DNA from: Amycolatopsis viridis
GTDB taxonomy: Bacteria; Actinomycetota; Actinomycetes; Mycobacteriales; Pseudonocardiaceae
DNA length: 64,000 nt
Direction of reading: 5' to 3'
Assembly (NCBI RefSeq): GCF_011758765.1
Contig: NZ_JAANOU010000001.1
Coordinates: 1,612,001 to 1,676,000, forward strand
This document shows positions 1 through 9,098 of the stretch, piece by piece. Every line of letters starts with the position of its first letter. The first letter of the stretch is position 1. The notes beneath the pieces are model-generated. The model was not told where the DNA came from. It worked only from the letters and a program-made list of their open reading frames with translations, and did not search any database. Made by a program: the position numbers and the translations under genes.

Positions 1-93
1 CAGGCAATCGCCACCCATCTGCCTGAGGCGGTCTTGGACTGTCGAGTCGCCCCCAGCTTCTCCAGCCGGTGGCGCATTCGCACGCCGTTCCGC

Positions 94-105
94 TACTGTC
101 CAGTA
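94..105. promoter_or_regulatory. Short inverted repeat upstream of acyl-CoA synthetase
   Basis: TACTG and CAGTA arms are separated by two bases, about 47 bases before the likely start codon of the acyl-CoA synthetase gene. An inverted repeat in this place could be an operator for a TetR- or GntR-type regulator of fatty-acid genes. No regulator gene sits beside it, so this is a positional guess. Confidence 0.3.
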
Positions 106-151
106 ACCAAGACATACCCTCAGTACGGCCGGCCCAATGGAGGTGCTGTCC

Positions 152-1780
152 ATGCGCATTCCGCCCCGCTTGTCCGTTCTTCCTGGCAAGGTGGCGGAGA
201 CCGCCCGCGGGATCGAGGTGATGTGGCGCGCCGGGCTCATCCCGTTCCCCCGTCTGGACGAGGGTGTGCGCAGCGTGATCGCGACCCAGAAGGTGGGACC
301 GTTCGCCGCGGCGGCGCAGGTGTCCGCCCGGCGCGCGCCGGGCGCGATCGGCCTGGTGGACGAGCTCGGGCCGCTCACGTTCCGGGAACTGGACCTCCGG
401 TCGAACGCGCTGGCCCGCGCCTGGGCGGAGCGCGGGGTCCGGCCGGGGACGGTGATCGCCGGGTTGTGCCGGGACCACCGCGGCCTGGTCACGGTGATGA
501 TCGCCGCGGGCAAGATCGGTGCGCGGCTGCTGCTGATGAACACCGGTTTCGCGAAACCGCAGCTCACCGACGTCGCCGCGCGGGAGAACGTCGAGGTACT
601 CGTCCACGACCAGGAGTTCACCGGGCTGCTGTCCGGCGTTCCGGACACCGTCGACCGGTACCTGGCCTGGGTGGACGACCCCGACCCCGACGACCGCATC
701 CCGGTGCTGGACGAGCTGATCGCCAGCACCGCCGACCGCCCCCTGCCGCCGCCGCCCCGCCGCGGCGGGTTCGTGCTGCTCACCAGCGGCACCACCGGTA
801 CGCCGAAGGGCGCCCCGCGGGACCGGACCTCCGTGCTGGGCACCGTCCAGTTCCTGGACCGCATCCCGCTGCGGGCCGGCGAGGCCACGTTCCTCGGCGC
901 GCCGATCTTCCACGGCACCGGGATCTCCCAGTTCATCCTGTCGTTCGCGCTGGGCTGCAAGGTCGTGCTGCGCCGGCGGTTCGACCCGGAGGCCACGCTG
1001 CGCGGCGTCGCCGAGCACCGGTGCACCGCGCTGGTCCTGGTGCCGACCATGCTGCAGCGCATCGTCGACCTCGGGCCGGAGGTGCTGGGCAAGTACGACA
1101 CGTCGTCGTTGCGGATCATCTTCGTCGCCGGCTCCGCGCTCTCCCCGGACCTGGGCAACCGGGCCACCGAGGCGTTCGGCGAGGTGATCTACAACCTGTA
1201 CGGCTCGACCGAGGTCGCGGTCGCCACCGTCGCCACCCCCGAGGACTGGCGCCGGGCCCCCGGCACCGTCGGCCGCCCGCCGGTGACCTGCCGGGTGCAC
1301 CTGTACGACGAGCAGGGCAGGCGGATCACCGAACCGCACGTGACCGGGCGGGTGTTCGTCGGCAGCGGCCTGTCGTTCGAGGGCTACACCGACGGGCGGC
1401 ACAAGGAGATCATCGACGGGTTGCTGTCCACCGGCGACGTCGGCCACTTCGACGGCAATGGGCTGCTGTTCATCGACGGCCGGGACGACGAGATGATCGT
1501 CTCCGGCGGCGAGAACGTGTTCCCGGTCGAGGTGGAGAACCTGCTCGTCGAGCACCCGGACGTGCTCGAAGCCGCGGTGACCGGGGTGCCGGACGACGAG
1601 TTCGGCCAGCGTCTCAAGGCGTTCGTCGTGATCAAACCGGGCTCCCGGCTCGACGCCGACGCGATCCGCGACTACGTCAAGGGCAACCTGGCCCGGTACA
1701 AGGTGCCGCGCGACGTCGAATTCCTGCCCGAGCTGCCCCGCAACGCCACCGGCAAGGTCCTGCGCAACAAGCTGACCTGA
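152..1780 (+). CDS. AMP-binding acyl-CoA synthetase (FadD-like)
   Basis: Predicted to activate a carboxylic acid, probably a fatty acid, to its acyl-CoA through an acyl-adenylate in the cytoplasm. The 542-residue length is normal for the ANL superfamily. The P-loop-like adenylation motif LLTSGTTGTPKGAP lies near residue 215, YGSTEVA near 355, the STGDVGHFDGNGLLFIDGRDDEMI hinge region near 430, and the C-terminal catalytic lysine sits in RNATGKVLRNKL. An ATG exists at 137, but GGAGGTG at 139-145 is a good ribosome site for the ATG at 152, so 152 is preferred. The gene is monocistronic. Chain length of the substrate cannot be read from sequence. Confidence 0.9.
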   Translation: MRIPPRLSVLPGKVAETARGIEVMWRAGLIPFPRLDEGVRSVIATQKVGPFAAAAQVSARRAPGAIGLVDELGPLTFRELDLRSNALARAWAERGVRPGTVIAGLCRDHRGLVTVMIAAGKIGARLLLMNTGFAKPQLTDVAARENVEVLVHDQEFTGLLSGVPDTVDRYLAWVDDPDPDDRIPVLDELIASTADRPLPPPPRRGGFVLLTSGTTGTPKGAPRDRTSVLGTVQFLDRIPLRAGEATFLGAPIFHGTGISQFILSFALGCKVVLRRRFDPEATLRGVAEHRCTALVLVPTMLQRIVDLGPEVLGKYDTSSLRIIFVAGSALSPDLGNRATEAFGEVIYNLYGSTEVAVATVATPEDWRRAPGTVGRPPVTCRVHLYDEQGRRITEPHVTGRVFVGSGLSFEGYTDGRHKEIIDGLLSTGDVGHFDGNGLLFIDGRDDEMIVSGGENVFPVEVENLLVEHPDVLEAAVTGVPDDEFGQRLKAFVVIKPGSRLDADAIRDYVKGNLARYKVPRDVEFLPELPRNATGKVLRNKLT

Positions 1781-1994
1781 CGCGGTCACCCGATTGAGGT
1801 AGGGATCTACCGGGACGAGCCGTTCGGCGACGCTGTCTTGCCGGTCGGCGCTGGTTCCGGCTGGTCAGGTGACGGTACCGATCCGGTTCGGCACTATGAG
1901 TGATGTCGCGGCAGGCCGCGGCGGAATGCGCGGCCCCCTGCTGCCACAGGGAGCCGCGCGGGTTGTCGACCCATCCGGAGAGGAAGGCATCAAC

Positions 1995-2297
1995 GTGCCC
2001 ACCGTACAACCCGGGCCGGAACGGCACCGGATAGTGCTCGACGAATCGTTCTACGCCGTCGATGCGGCCACAGTGGACACCTCGCCGCCGGTGCTCCGCC
2101 CGGCGCTGAGCCGCACCGTCGCGCACTGCGGCCGGCTGTGGCGGGCGGTCCTGATCGGGCTGGCGGCCGTGTCGGCGCTGGCGATGATCGCGTTCGCCCT
2201 GGTGAAGGCCATCCAGCCGGCCGTGCTGTGCATGCTGGTGCTGGTGCTGGTGAAGGCGGCCGACCACGTGGCCGGCCGCCGGTTCGAGCGGGCGTGA
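1995..2297 (+). CDS. Small two-helix membrane protein, unknown
   Basis: About 100 residues. The first 45 are polar, followed by two closely spaced hydrophobic segments (AVLIGLAAVSALAMIAFALV and AVLCMLVLVLV) and a short basic tail, so it is probably an inner-membrane protein with a cytoplasmic N-terminus. A GTG at 1995 with AGGAAGG eight bases upstream is a better start than the in-frame ATG at 1869, whose first 42 residues look like untranslated leader. I do not recognise a family. It converges on the XRE regulator gene. Confidence 0.6.
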   Translation: MPTVQPGPERHRIVLDESFYAVDAATVDTSPPVLRPALSRTVAHCGRLWRAVLIGLAAVSALAMIAFALVKAIQPAVLCMLVLVLVKAADHVAGRRFERA

Positions 2298-2328
2298 GCG
2301 CCGGGCCGGTCCACCGTGACCGGCTCCT

Positions 2329-3234
2329 TCACTCCCAGGAGATGCCGAACACCCCGGGCCCGTAGTCGAGCGCCACGGCGTGCACGCCGCCGGCGGTGTC
2401 CAGGTGCAGCGCACGCCGTTCCTCGTTCTCCGCACCGGCGCGGCGCGCGTACTGCCAGCACTTCCGCAGCTCCCCGGCCTCGTCGAAACGGATCTCCAGC
2501 AGGTACTCCCGGATCGGGCGGCGGAACTCGCGGTAGTAGGTGTTCTCGCAGTCGGGGTAGGGCGGGCCGCCGTTGGTCAGCGTGTATTCGATCAGGTACG
2601 TCTCCCCGCGGTGGATCGGGCGGTCGAACACCAGTTCGGCGACGGTCAGGCCGTGCTCGGGGTCGACCTCGACCCGCCCGCTGCGGCAGTTGCGCAGCTC
2701 GTGCAGGGTGGGCGCGGGCGCACCGCCGTGGTCGTAGACGAGGATCCAGCGGTCCTGCTGGTCGGCCGTGGCGTGGAAGACCGAGCGCGTGGTCAGCGAC
2801 CGCTGCCGCCCACCCGCCGCGATCTCGCACCGGTCGTGCAAGTTGAGCAGGTTGAGCCGGTGCTGCTGCTCCAGTGCGTGCGGTGCGCCGACCCGTTCCA
2901 GCAGGATGCGCAGCGCCTCCATCGGGAACTTCACGACCCCGTCCGCCTGGCGCCGGGACGGCAGCCCGCGCGGCCGCGGCGGCGGCAGCAGGGACAACAG
3001 CTCCCCGTGTTGCAGGCCGAGGACGTCTTCGAGCACCCGCACCGCGGAGATCGAGCTCGGCCGCTCGGGCTGCCGCTTGCCGGACTGCCAGTAGCTCAGC
3101 GCCGTGACGCTGACCGGGACACCGCCGGCCTGCAACCGGGCCTGGATGCGGTCCAGGCTCAGACCACTGCGGGCGATGGCCGACCGGAGGGTTTTGGCGA
3201 ACGGGCTCGGCACCGCGCGCTCGGACGTGGACAC
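2329..3234 (-). CDS. XRE-family helix-turn-helix regulator
   Basis: 301 residues. Residues about 12-70 form a Cro/CI-type helix-turn-helix (LRSAIARSGLSLDRIQARL, then VTALSYWQSGKRQP), which is DNA binding. The remaining 230 residues have no domain I can name; they are acidic and rich in aromatic residues, with CENTYYREFRRP and WILVYDHGGAP stretches, and probably sense a ligand or form a dimer. This architecture is common in actinobacteria, often as orphan regulators. No target gene is apparent; the neighbours are convergent (membrane protein) and divergent (phosphatase). Confidence 0.75.
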   Translation of the reverse strand: MSTSERAVPSPFAKTLRSAIARSGLSLDRIQARLQAGGVPVSVTALSYWQSGKRQPERPSSISAVRVLEDVLGLQHGELLSLLPPPRPRGLPSRRQADGVVKFPMEALRILLERVGAPHALEQQHRLNLLNLHDRCEIAAGGRQRSLTTRSVFHATADQQDRWILVYDHGGAPAPTLHELRNCRSGRVEVDPEHGLTVAELVFDRPIHRGETYLIEYTLTNGGPPYPDCENTYYREFRRPIREYLLEIRFDEAGELRKCWQYARRAGAENEERRALHLDTAGGVHAVALDYGPGVFGISWE

Positions 3235-3395
3235 CTGTTACCACCTGGAAATCGACTTCGCCACCCCGATCGTAGCAGTCAGTGACGCCCAGCCGCCGGA
3301 CAAGATCCGCGGCGCAACCCCCGGACAGGCCCGGCCGTCCTTTCGGCACCGCTGGTTACGCTGCCGGTGGGAACCGGCGAGCGAAAGGACGGCCG

Positions 3396-4058
3396 ATGGG
3401 CGCCATCTACCTGATCCGGCACGGTCAGGCTTCCTTCGGCGCGGCCGACTACGACCAGCTCTCCGGTACCGGCGTCGAGCAGGGCGCGGTGGCCGGCGCC
3501 GAGCTGCTGCGCCGCAAGGTTCGCTGCACCGAGGGCCGGACCGGGTCCCTGGCCCGCCAGCGCGCGACCGCCGAAATCGTCCTGGACTGGCTCGGCAGCG
3601 CCGCGCTGGCCAAGGAGGACCCGCGGTGGAACGAGTACGACCACGTCGACATCGTCGCCAACCACGGCGGCGGGGTGCGGCAGGACCCGGACGACCCGCG
3701 CGGCTACCAGGAGGTGCTCGACGCCTCGCTCGCCGCGTGGGCGCGGGCCGGCGACCGCGGTCCGTGCGCGGAGACCTGGCCCCGGTTCGCCGAGAGGGTG
3801 CGCGCCGCGCTGGCCGACCTGGTCGCCGTGCTGCGCAAGGGGGAGAGCGCGGTGGTGTTCACCTCCGGCGGGGTGATCGGGACGATCGCCGGGCACCTGC
3901 TGGGCGATCCGGAGATGGGGTTGCTGCGGCTGAACCGGGTCACCGTGAACTGCGGGATCACGAAGCTGGTGTCCGGACGGAGCGGGGTCTCGCTGGTGTC
4001 GTTCAACGAGCACTCGCACTTCGAGGGCCGGGACGCACGGCTGCTCACGTACCGCTGA
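3396..4058 (+). CDS. Histidine phosphatase superfamily protein
   Basis: 220 residues; phosphoglycerate-mutase/acid-phosphatase fold. The phosphohistidine motif LIRHGQAS is at residues 5-12. The second half of the active site normally holds a histidine in a V-x-H-G-G context; here the equivalent stretch reads VVFTSGGVIGT, with no His. That is often seen in this actinobacterial subgroup and means substrate and activity are uncertain. The start at 3396 is chosen because AAAGGA lies seven bases upstream. The 3' end overlaps the convergent TetR gene by 14 bases. Confidence 0.85.
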   Translation: MGAIYLIRHGQASFGAADYDQLSGTGVEQGAVAGAELLRRKVRCTEGRTGSLARQRATAEIVLDWLGSAALAKEDPRWNEYDHVDIVANHGGGVRQDPDDPRGYQEVLDASLAAWARAGDRGPCAETWPRFAERVRAALADLVAVLRKGESAVVFTSGGVIGTIAGHLLGDPEMGLLRLNRVTVNCGITKLVSGRSGVSLVSFNEHSHFEGRDARLLTYR

Positions 4059-4686
4059 TCGCCGGGAACACGTCCTCGATCAGCGTCACCAGCGCCCGCG
4101 ACAGGAGCGTGTGCACCTGGTCGCGGTCGAGGTCGCCGCGCAGCAGCCATTCCCGTCCGGCCGCCTTGACCATGCCGCCGTAGGCGCGGACCAGCGCGTT
4201 GCACGTCTCCGAGTGCACGCTGTCGACCTTGACGCCCAGCGCCTCCAGTACCCGCGCGGCGGAGCGCCGTTCGGCCTCGACGAGGATCGCCTCCACCTCG
4301 GGATCGCTGCCCAGCCCGTCCGGTGCGGTGGCGACCAGCCACGTCTTGCCGTGTCTGGTCACCAGGGTGAGGAACCAGTCGACCACCACCCGCGCCTTTT
4401 CCTCGAGCGGACCGTCGGTGACGATGTCCAGCGTAGCTTGCGGAAGTGTCACGGCGCGGCGGAGAACCGCCAGGTACAGCTCGCGTTTCGTGCCGAAGTA
4501 GTGGTTGATCAGCCCGCGGGCGACACCGGCAGCCGTTGCGATGTCCGACGTGGACACGTCGGCGTAAGGGCGCTCGCCGAACAAGCGTGCGGCGCAGGCG
4601 AAGATCTGCTCCCGGCGTTCGTCCGGTTCGAGTCGGCGCCACCGGGGCTCGGAGTCCGTCATGGCCGCCATGCTGGCACGGGCCAC
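4045..4686 (-). CDS. TetR-family transcriptional repressor
   Basis: Up to 213 residues. The N-terminal helix-turn-helix is typical of TetR (RREQIFACAARLFGERPYADVS, then IATAAGVARGLINHYFGTKRELY at residues 25-75), followed by an all-helical ligand domain with no nameable specificity. Starts at 4686 (GTG), 4671 and 4662 (ATG, giving MTDSEPRW) are all possible; none has a strong ribosome site. No divergent target gene is present within 325 bases upstream, so it may regulate itself or a distant gene. Confidence 0.85.
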   Translation of the reverse strand: MARASMAAMTDSEPRWRRLEPDERREQIFACAARLFGERPYADVSTSDIATAAGVARGLINHYFGTKRELYLAVLRRAVTLPQATLDIVTDGPLEEKARVVVDWFLTLVTRHGKTWLVATAPDGLGSDPEVEAILVEAERRSAARVLEALGVKVDSVHSETCNALVRAYGGMVKAAGREWLLRGDLDRDQVHTLLSRALVTLIEDVFPAISGT

Positions 4687-5011
4687 GCGGCCGAGTTGTC
4701 CTTTTCCGACAACTCGTGGAATACGTCATTCGATCGGCTGCCGGTATCAAGAGCGTTTCCCGGCGAAACGGGCCGGGAATACATGACGAAATTCTAACGG
4801 TATTGGAATTGCCCGTCGAATCTCCATTGTGCTGGTGGTCGTCACCCCACTGTGGATTCGCGGCCGCTCTGCGGCTCCGGCTACCGGTGCACGGGAGTTC
4901 GGCGAAGGGTCCGTGGTGGACGTCCTCGACCGGCGCGACCGGGCAGCGGCAGTGAGGCCGCCGCGCAGGTGTGCCCGGCCCTGGTCGAGCCCGGCCACTG
5001 CGGGGGACCGG
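4687..5011. other. Intergenic gap, no gene recognised
   Basis: About 325 bases between the TetR start and the LacI stop. The first 150 bases are noticeably less GC-rich than the flanks (GAAATTC, GGTATTGGAATTG) and probably hold the TetR promoter. Short reading frames occur but none has a plausible start or family. No terminator-like hairpin was seen. Confidence 0.5.
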
Positions 5012-6058
5012 CTACGCGCGGCGCCGCCGGCGGGGTCTCGCCGTGCTGCCCCGCAGCAGCACCTCGCCGGGCAGGCGGCGCACCCGGCCCCGGCTCGCGC
5101 TGCCCGGGTCCAGCGCCAGCTCGAGCGCCTCCGCACCGAGTCGTTCCAGCGGCAACGCCACCGTGGACAGCGGCGGCGCCAGGTCCCGCACCAGCGGCAG
5201 GTCGTCGAACCCGGTGACCGACACGTCGTCCGGCACCGAGAGCCCCGCTTCGCGCAGGGCGCTGACCACCCCGAGCGCCATCACGTCCGACGCGGTCAGC
5301 ACGCACGTCGCCCGGTGCCGGGCCGCCAGCAACGCGCCCGCTGCCGCGTAGCCGCCGTCCCGGTCGAACGAACTTGTGAACACGTCCCGTTCGGACAGTT
5401 CGATCCCCGCCGCCGCCAGCCCTTCCCGGAACCCGGTGACCCGGTCCGCCACTGTGGTCAGCCGCTCCGGCCCGGTCACCACCGCGAAGCGGCGGTGCCC
5501 CAGCCGGTGCATCGCCTCCGCCATCGCCCGTGCGCCGCCGCGGTTGTCCGGCGCGACGGTGTCCGCCTTGAGCGACCGGTGGCGCGTCACCACCGCAACC
5601 CGCCCGCCGCCACGCCGGTACGGGTCCAGCTCGGCGGCCATCCGCCGCTCCCACGCCCGGTCCTCGAACGCCGACCCGGTCAGCAGGATCGCCGTCGCGC
5701 GCTGCGCCCGTAGCGCCGACACGCAGGCCAGCTCCCGATCCGGATCGGCGAACGTGCCGGCGAGCATCACCAGCAGCCCGTGGCTGTCGGCCACTCGCAT
5801 CACCCCGCGCGTGATCGCCGCGAAGTACGGGTCGCTGATGTCGTGGCAGATCACGCCCACCGTCCGGCGCGAACCGCCGGCGAGCGCCTGCGCGTGCGCG
5901 TTCGGTGTGTACGCCAGCTCCGCGGCGGCCGACAGGACCCGCTCGCGCAGGTCGTCGCGCACCCGGGTGGTGCCGTTGAGCGCACGCGACGCTGTCGCGA
6001 GCGAGACCTCGGCGGTCCTCGCCACGTCCTCGAGCGTCACGTGCTGCCGGTCGCTCAT
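5012..6058 (-). CDS. LacI-family transcriptional regulator
   Basis: 348 residues. The LacI helix-turn-helix is at residues 8-55 (VTLEDVARTAEVSLATASRALNG, hinge helix with YTPNAHAQAL), followed by a periplasmic-binding-protein-like sugar domain (TVGVICHDISDPYFAAITRG; VTGFDDLPLVRDLAPPLSTV near residue 290). Such proteins repress sugar catabolic genes until a sugar binds. The neighbours are not sugar genes; the nearest saccharide genes in this window are more than 30 kb away, so its target is unknown. Confidence 0.9.
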   Translation of the reverse strand: MSDRQHVTLEDVARTAEVSLATASRALNGTTRVRDDLRERVLSAAAELAYTPNAHAQALAGGSRRTVGVICHDISDPYFAAITRGVMRVADSHGLLVMLAGTFADPDRELACVSALRAQRATAILLTGSAFEDRAWERRMAAELDPYRRGGGRVAVVTRHRSLKADTVAPDNRGGARAMAEAMHRLGHRRFAVVTGPERLTTVADRVTGFREGLAAAGIELSERDVFTSSFDRDGGYAAAGALLAARHRATCVLTASDVMALGVVSALREAGLSVPDDVSVTGFDDLPLVRDLAPPLSTVALPLERLGAEALELALDPGSASRGRVRRLPGEVLLRGSTARPRRRRRA

Positions 6059-6229
6059 CGTCCCTCCCCGCGGTCGACGTTGCGCCGAATTCTAGGTTGG
6101 TTTCCGGATTTTGCCTGGTCACGACCACCCGAGCGAGTGGGTGTCACTGTTCGCCCCGGCGGAAATACCAGCGTGGCTCACGGTGTTGCGCATTGGCGGA
6201 GAACCCTGTCCCCGCGAAAGGACCCGCGC

Positions 6230-6634
6230 ATGCTCTACGGTGACGAACACGTCCGCCGGTACGAGGAGACCGATGGTGAAGTCGGTCACGACTGGGAGAA
6301 CGGCGCCCCGACGCTGATCCTCACCACCCGGGGCCGCAAGACCGGTCAGGAGCGCAAGTTCGCCCTCATCTACCAGGAGCACGAAGGCGCTTACGCGTTG
6401 GTCGCGTCCAATGGCGGCGCGCCCCGGCACCCGGGCTGGTACCTCAACCTGCAGGCCCACCCCGAGGTCAAGGTGCAGGTCAAGGCCGACAAGTTCACCG
6501 CCAGGGCGCGCACCGCGACGGACGCCGAGCGCGAGGCGCTCTGGCCGAAGATGACCGCGGTGTGGCCGGCCTACGACGAGTACCAGACGAAGACCGACCG
6601 CAAGATCCCCGTCGTGGTGCTCGAGCGCGTCTGA
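6230..6634 (+). CDS. Nitroreductase/deazaflavin (F420)-dependent oxidoreductase, Ddn-like
   Basis: 134 residues. Matches the actinobacterial F420-binding split-barrel family: LILTTRGRKTGQERKFALIY near residue 25 and VASNGGAPRHPGWYLNLQAHPEVKVQV near residues 60-85 are hallmark segments. Members reduce quinones or unsaturated esters with F420H2, often peripherally at the membrane. The start at 6230 is supported by GAAAGGA eight bases upstream. Divergent from the LacI gene across a 171-base region that must carry both promoters. Confidence 0.85.
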   Translation: MLYGDEHVRRYEETDGEVGHDWENGAPTLILTTRGRKTGQERKFALIYQEHEGAYALVASNGGAPRHPGWYLNLQAHPEVKVQVKADKFTARARTATDAEREALWPKMTAVWPAYDEYQTKTDRKIPVVVLERV

Positions 6635-6700
6635 TCCGGGGCCGGTCGTGGGTCCGAGCACCCACGACCCGCCCGTCCCCGAAGGCATAGGGTGGCGGGT

Positions 6701-8098
6701 ATGAGTGCGCATTTCGACGTTGTGGTGCTGGGCGCCGGGCCCGGCGGGTATGTCGCGGCGATCCGGGCTTCGCAGCTCGGCCTGAAGACGGCGATCGTCG
6801 AGGAGAAGTACTGGGGCGGCGTGTGCCTGAACGTCGGGTGCATCCCGTCGAAGGCGCTGCTGCGCAACGCGGAGCTGGCCCACCTGGTCACCCAGGAGGC
6901 GAAGACCTTCGGCATCAGCTCGGACGGGCCGATTACCTTCGACTACGGCGCCGCGTTCGACCGCAGCCGCTCGGTCGCCGACGGCCGCGTCAAGGGCGTG
7001 CACTTCCTGATGAAGAAGAACAAGATCCAGGAGTTCACCGGGCGCGGCACGTTCACCGACGCGCACACCATCGAGGTCGCCGGGGAGAACGGCACCGAGA
7101 CCGTCACCTTCGACCACTGCATCATCGCCGCCGGCGCCACCACCAAGCTGCTGCCGGGCACGCAGCTGTCCGAACGCGTGGTGACCTACGAGGAGCAGAT
7201 CCTCTCCCGCGAGCTGCCGGGCAGCATCATCATCGCGGGCGCCGGCGCGATCGGCGTCGAGTTCGCCTACGTGATGCACAACTACGGCGTCGACGTCACG
7301 ATCGTCGAGTTCCTGGACCGCATGGTGCCGCTGGAGGACGCCGAGGTGTCCAAGGAGCTGGCCAAGCGCTACAAGAAGCTCGGCATCAAGGTCCTGACCG
7401 GCACGAAGGTCGAGAGCATCGACGACAGCGGCGCCAAGGTCAAGGTCACCGTCTCCAGCAACGGCAGCCAGCAGACCCTGGAAGCCGACAAGGTGCTGCA
7501 GGCGATCGGTTTCCAGCCCCGGGTCGAGGGCTACGGCCTGGAGAACACCGGGGTGGAGCTGACCGAGCGGCGCGCCATCGCGGTCGACGGCCGGTGCCGG
7601 ACCAGCGTGCCGCACATCTTCGCGATCGGCGACGTCACCGCGAAGCTGATGCTGGCCCACGCGGCCGAGTCGATGGGCATCGTGGCGGCCGAGACGATCG
7701 GTGGCGTGGAGACCATGGAGCTCGACTACCGGATGATCCCGCGCGCCACGTACTGCCAGCCGCAGGTCGCCAGCTTCGGGCTGACCGAGGAGCAGGCGCG
7801 CGAAGAGGGCTACGACGTCCAGGTCGCCAAGTTCCCGTTCACGGCCAACGGCAAGGCCCACGGTCTCGCCGACCCGGGCGGGTTCGTCAAGATCCTGTCC
7901 GACGCCAAGTACGGCGAGCTGCTCGGCGCGCACCTGATCGGTCCGGACGTCACCGAGCTGCTGCCGGAGCTCACGCTGGCGCAGCAATGGGACCTGACCG
8001 TGCACGAGGTGGCACGCAACGTGCATGCGCACCCGACGCTCGGCGAGGCGGTCAAGGAGGCCATCCACGGTCTCGCCGGTCACATGATCAATTTCTGA
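6701..8098 (+). CDS. lpd: Dihydrolipoyl dehydrogenase (E3)
   Basis: Flavoprotein that reoxidises lipoamide with NAD in pyruvate/2-oxoglutarate dehydrogenase complexes; in actinobacteria also in antioxidant systems. FAD motif [17 protein letters not shown] is at the N-terminus, the redox disulfide is [15 protein letters not shown] near residue 40, the NAD fold [12 protein letters not shown] is near residue 180, and the dimer-interface catalytic pair is in [10 protein letters not shown] near the C-terminus. The length of about 465 residues is normal. ATG at 6701 is preferred over GTG at 6692; neither has a strong ribosome site. No E1/E2 genes are adjacent. Confidence 0.95.
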   Translation: MSAHFDVVVLGAGPGGYVAAIRASQLGLKTAIVEEKYWGGVCLNVGCIPSKALLRNAELAHLVTQEAKTFGISSDGPITFDYGAAFDRSRSVADGRVKGVHFLMKKNKIQEFTGRGTFTDAHTIEVAGENGTETVTFDHCIIAAGATTKLLPGTQLSERVVTYEEQILSRELPGSIIIAGAGAIGVEFAYVMHNYGVDVTIVEFLDRMVPLEDAEVSKELAKRYKKLGIKVLTGTKVESIDDSGAKVKVTVSSNGSQQTLEADKVLQAIGFQPRVEGYGLENTGVELTERRAIAVDGRCRTSVPHIFAIGDVTAKLMLAHAAESMGIVAAETIGGVETMELDYRMIPRATYCQPQVASFGLTEEQAREEGYDVQVAKFPFTANGKAHGLADPGGFVKILSDAKYGELLGAHLIGPDVTELLPELTLAQQWDLTVHEVARNVHAHPTLGEAVKEAIHGLAGHMINF

Positions 8099-8101
8099 TT
8101 G

Positions 8102-8121
8102 ACCTCCAGTTAACTGGAGGT
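8102..8121. promoter_or_regulatory. Perfect 20-bp palindrome, candidate operator
   Basis: ACCTCCAGTT followed directly by its reverse complement AACTGGAGGT, just after the lpd stop codon and 42 bases before the quinone reductase start. A TTGACC hexamer at 8099-8104 overlaps its left edge and could be a -35 element. The zero-length loop argues for a dimeric repressor site rather than a terminator. No regulator gene is adjacent. Confidence 0.6.
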
Positions 8122-8151
8122 GCCATCCTCGTTCTCACAGGTCGAGATCGA

Positions 8152-8163
8152 GGAGGTACCTCC
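8152..8163 (+). promoter_or_regulatory. Palindromic ribosome-binding site GGAGGTACCTCC
   Basis: A perfect 12-base palindrome ends immediately before the ATG at 8164; its left half is the Shine-Dalgarno sequence. Its arms repeat the GGAGGT/ACCTCC ends of the 20-bp palindrome 30 bases upstream, so the leader RNA could pair in two exclusive ways that hide or expose the ribosome site. Confidence 0.45.
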
Positions 8164-9072
8164 ATGAAGGCGGCGGCGTTCACCGAGCCCGGTGGCCCCG
8201 AAGTGTTGCGCACGATGGACCTCCCGGACCCCCAGGCGGGTCCGGGACAGGTCCGGGTCCGCGTGCGCGCGGCAGGCGTCCAGCCGTTCGACGCCGCGGT
8301 CCGGGCCGGCTGGGCACCACCCACTGCCACGGACTTGAGCTGGCCCCGGGTACCGGGCAACGAGTTCGCCGGAGTGGTCGACCAGGTCGGCGACGGAGCT
8401 GGGTGGTCCGTCGGCGACGAGGTGCTCGGCTTCAACGTGCTGCGCTGCTATGCCGAGTACGTGGTGGTCGGGGCGGACCAGATCACCGCCAAGCCGGCGA
8501 ACATGCCGTGGACCGTGGCGGGTGGTTTCACGGCCGGCACCCAGACCGCGTACCTGGCGTTGCGGCAGCTCGGCGTAGGTCAGGGCGACACGGTGCTGAT
8601 CCACGCCGCGGCGGGCTCGGTGGGCACCGCGGCGGTCCAGCTCGCGCGCCGGTGGGGAGCGAGCGTGATCGGCACGGCGAGCGAGGCGAACCAGGAGTAC
8701 GTGAGTTCACTCGGCGCCACCCCGGTGGTCTACGGCGAGGGGCTGGCGGACCGGGTGCGCGCGCTCGCACCCGGGGGAGTGCACGCCGTCCTGGACGGCG
8801 CGGGCGGGGACGCGCTCGACCTGTCACTCACCCTGGTGAAGGAGCGTCAGCGCGTCATCACCCTGGTGGACCACGGCCGGGCGGGGTCGCTGGGCGTTCA
8901 GCTGGTGCGGGGGGAGCGCACGCCCGAGCGGCTGGCCGAGGTGGCCGCGATGTACGCGCGGGGCGAGCTGAGCTTCCTGGTGCGGCGCACGTACGCGCTG
9001 GACGAGGCGGCCGAGGCGCACCGGGAGATCGAGACCGGCCACGGACGTGGCAAAGTCGTGCTGACGGTGTAG
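8164..9072 (+). CDS. Zinc-independent quinone oxidoreductase (MDR family)
   Basis: 302 residues. GroES-like N-terminal domain, then a nucleotide-binding Rossmann fold with [23 protein letters not shown] near residue 145, as in NADPH:quinone reductases (QorA type). The C-terminal KVVLTV ending is typical. No structural or catalytic zinc cysteines are visible. Likely detoxifies quinones or enones in the cytoplasm with NADPH. It starts just after a palindromic leader, which suggests induction by a small molecule. The SDR gene follows after 26 bases, probably in one operon. Confidence 0.88.
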   Translation: MKAAAFTEPGGPEVLRTMDLPDPQAGPGQVRVRVRAAGVQPFDAAVRAGWAPPTATDLSWPRVPGNEFAGVVDQVGDGAGWSVGDEVLGFNVLRCYAEYVVVGADQITAKPANMPWTVAGGFTAGTQTAYLALRQLGVGQGDTVLIHAAAGSVGTAAVQLARRWGASVIGTASEANQEYVSSLGATPVVYGEGLADRVRALAPGGVHAVLDGAGGDALDLSLTLVKERQRVITLVDHGRAGSLGVQLVRGERTPERLAEVAAMYARGELSFLVRRTYALDEAAEAHREIETGHGRGKVVLTV

Positions 9073-9098
9073 GTGGCGGCAGCCTCGGGAGGTTCTGC

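Noticed and set aside
6119-8083. A 654-codon minus-strand frame opposite the nitroreductase and lpd genes
   Set aside because: The lpd gene has an intact FAD motif and redox disulfide, so the opposite frame is a shadow.
8102-8121. Intrinsic terminator of lpd
   Set aside because: The palindrome has no loop and no T-run, and it overlaps a -35-like element, so an operator is more likely.
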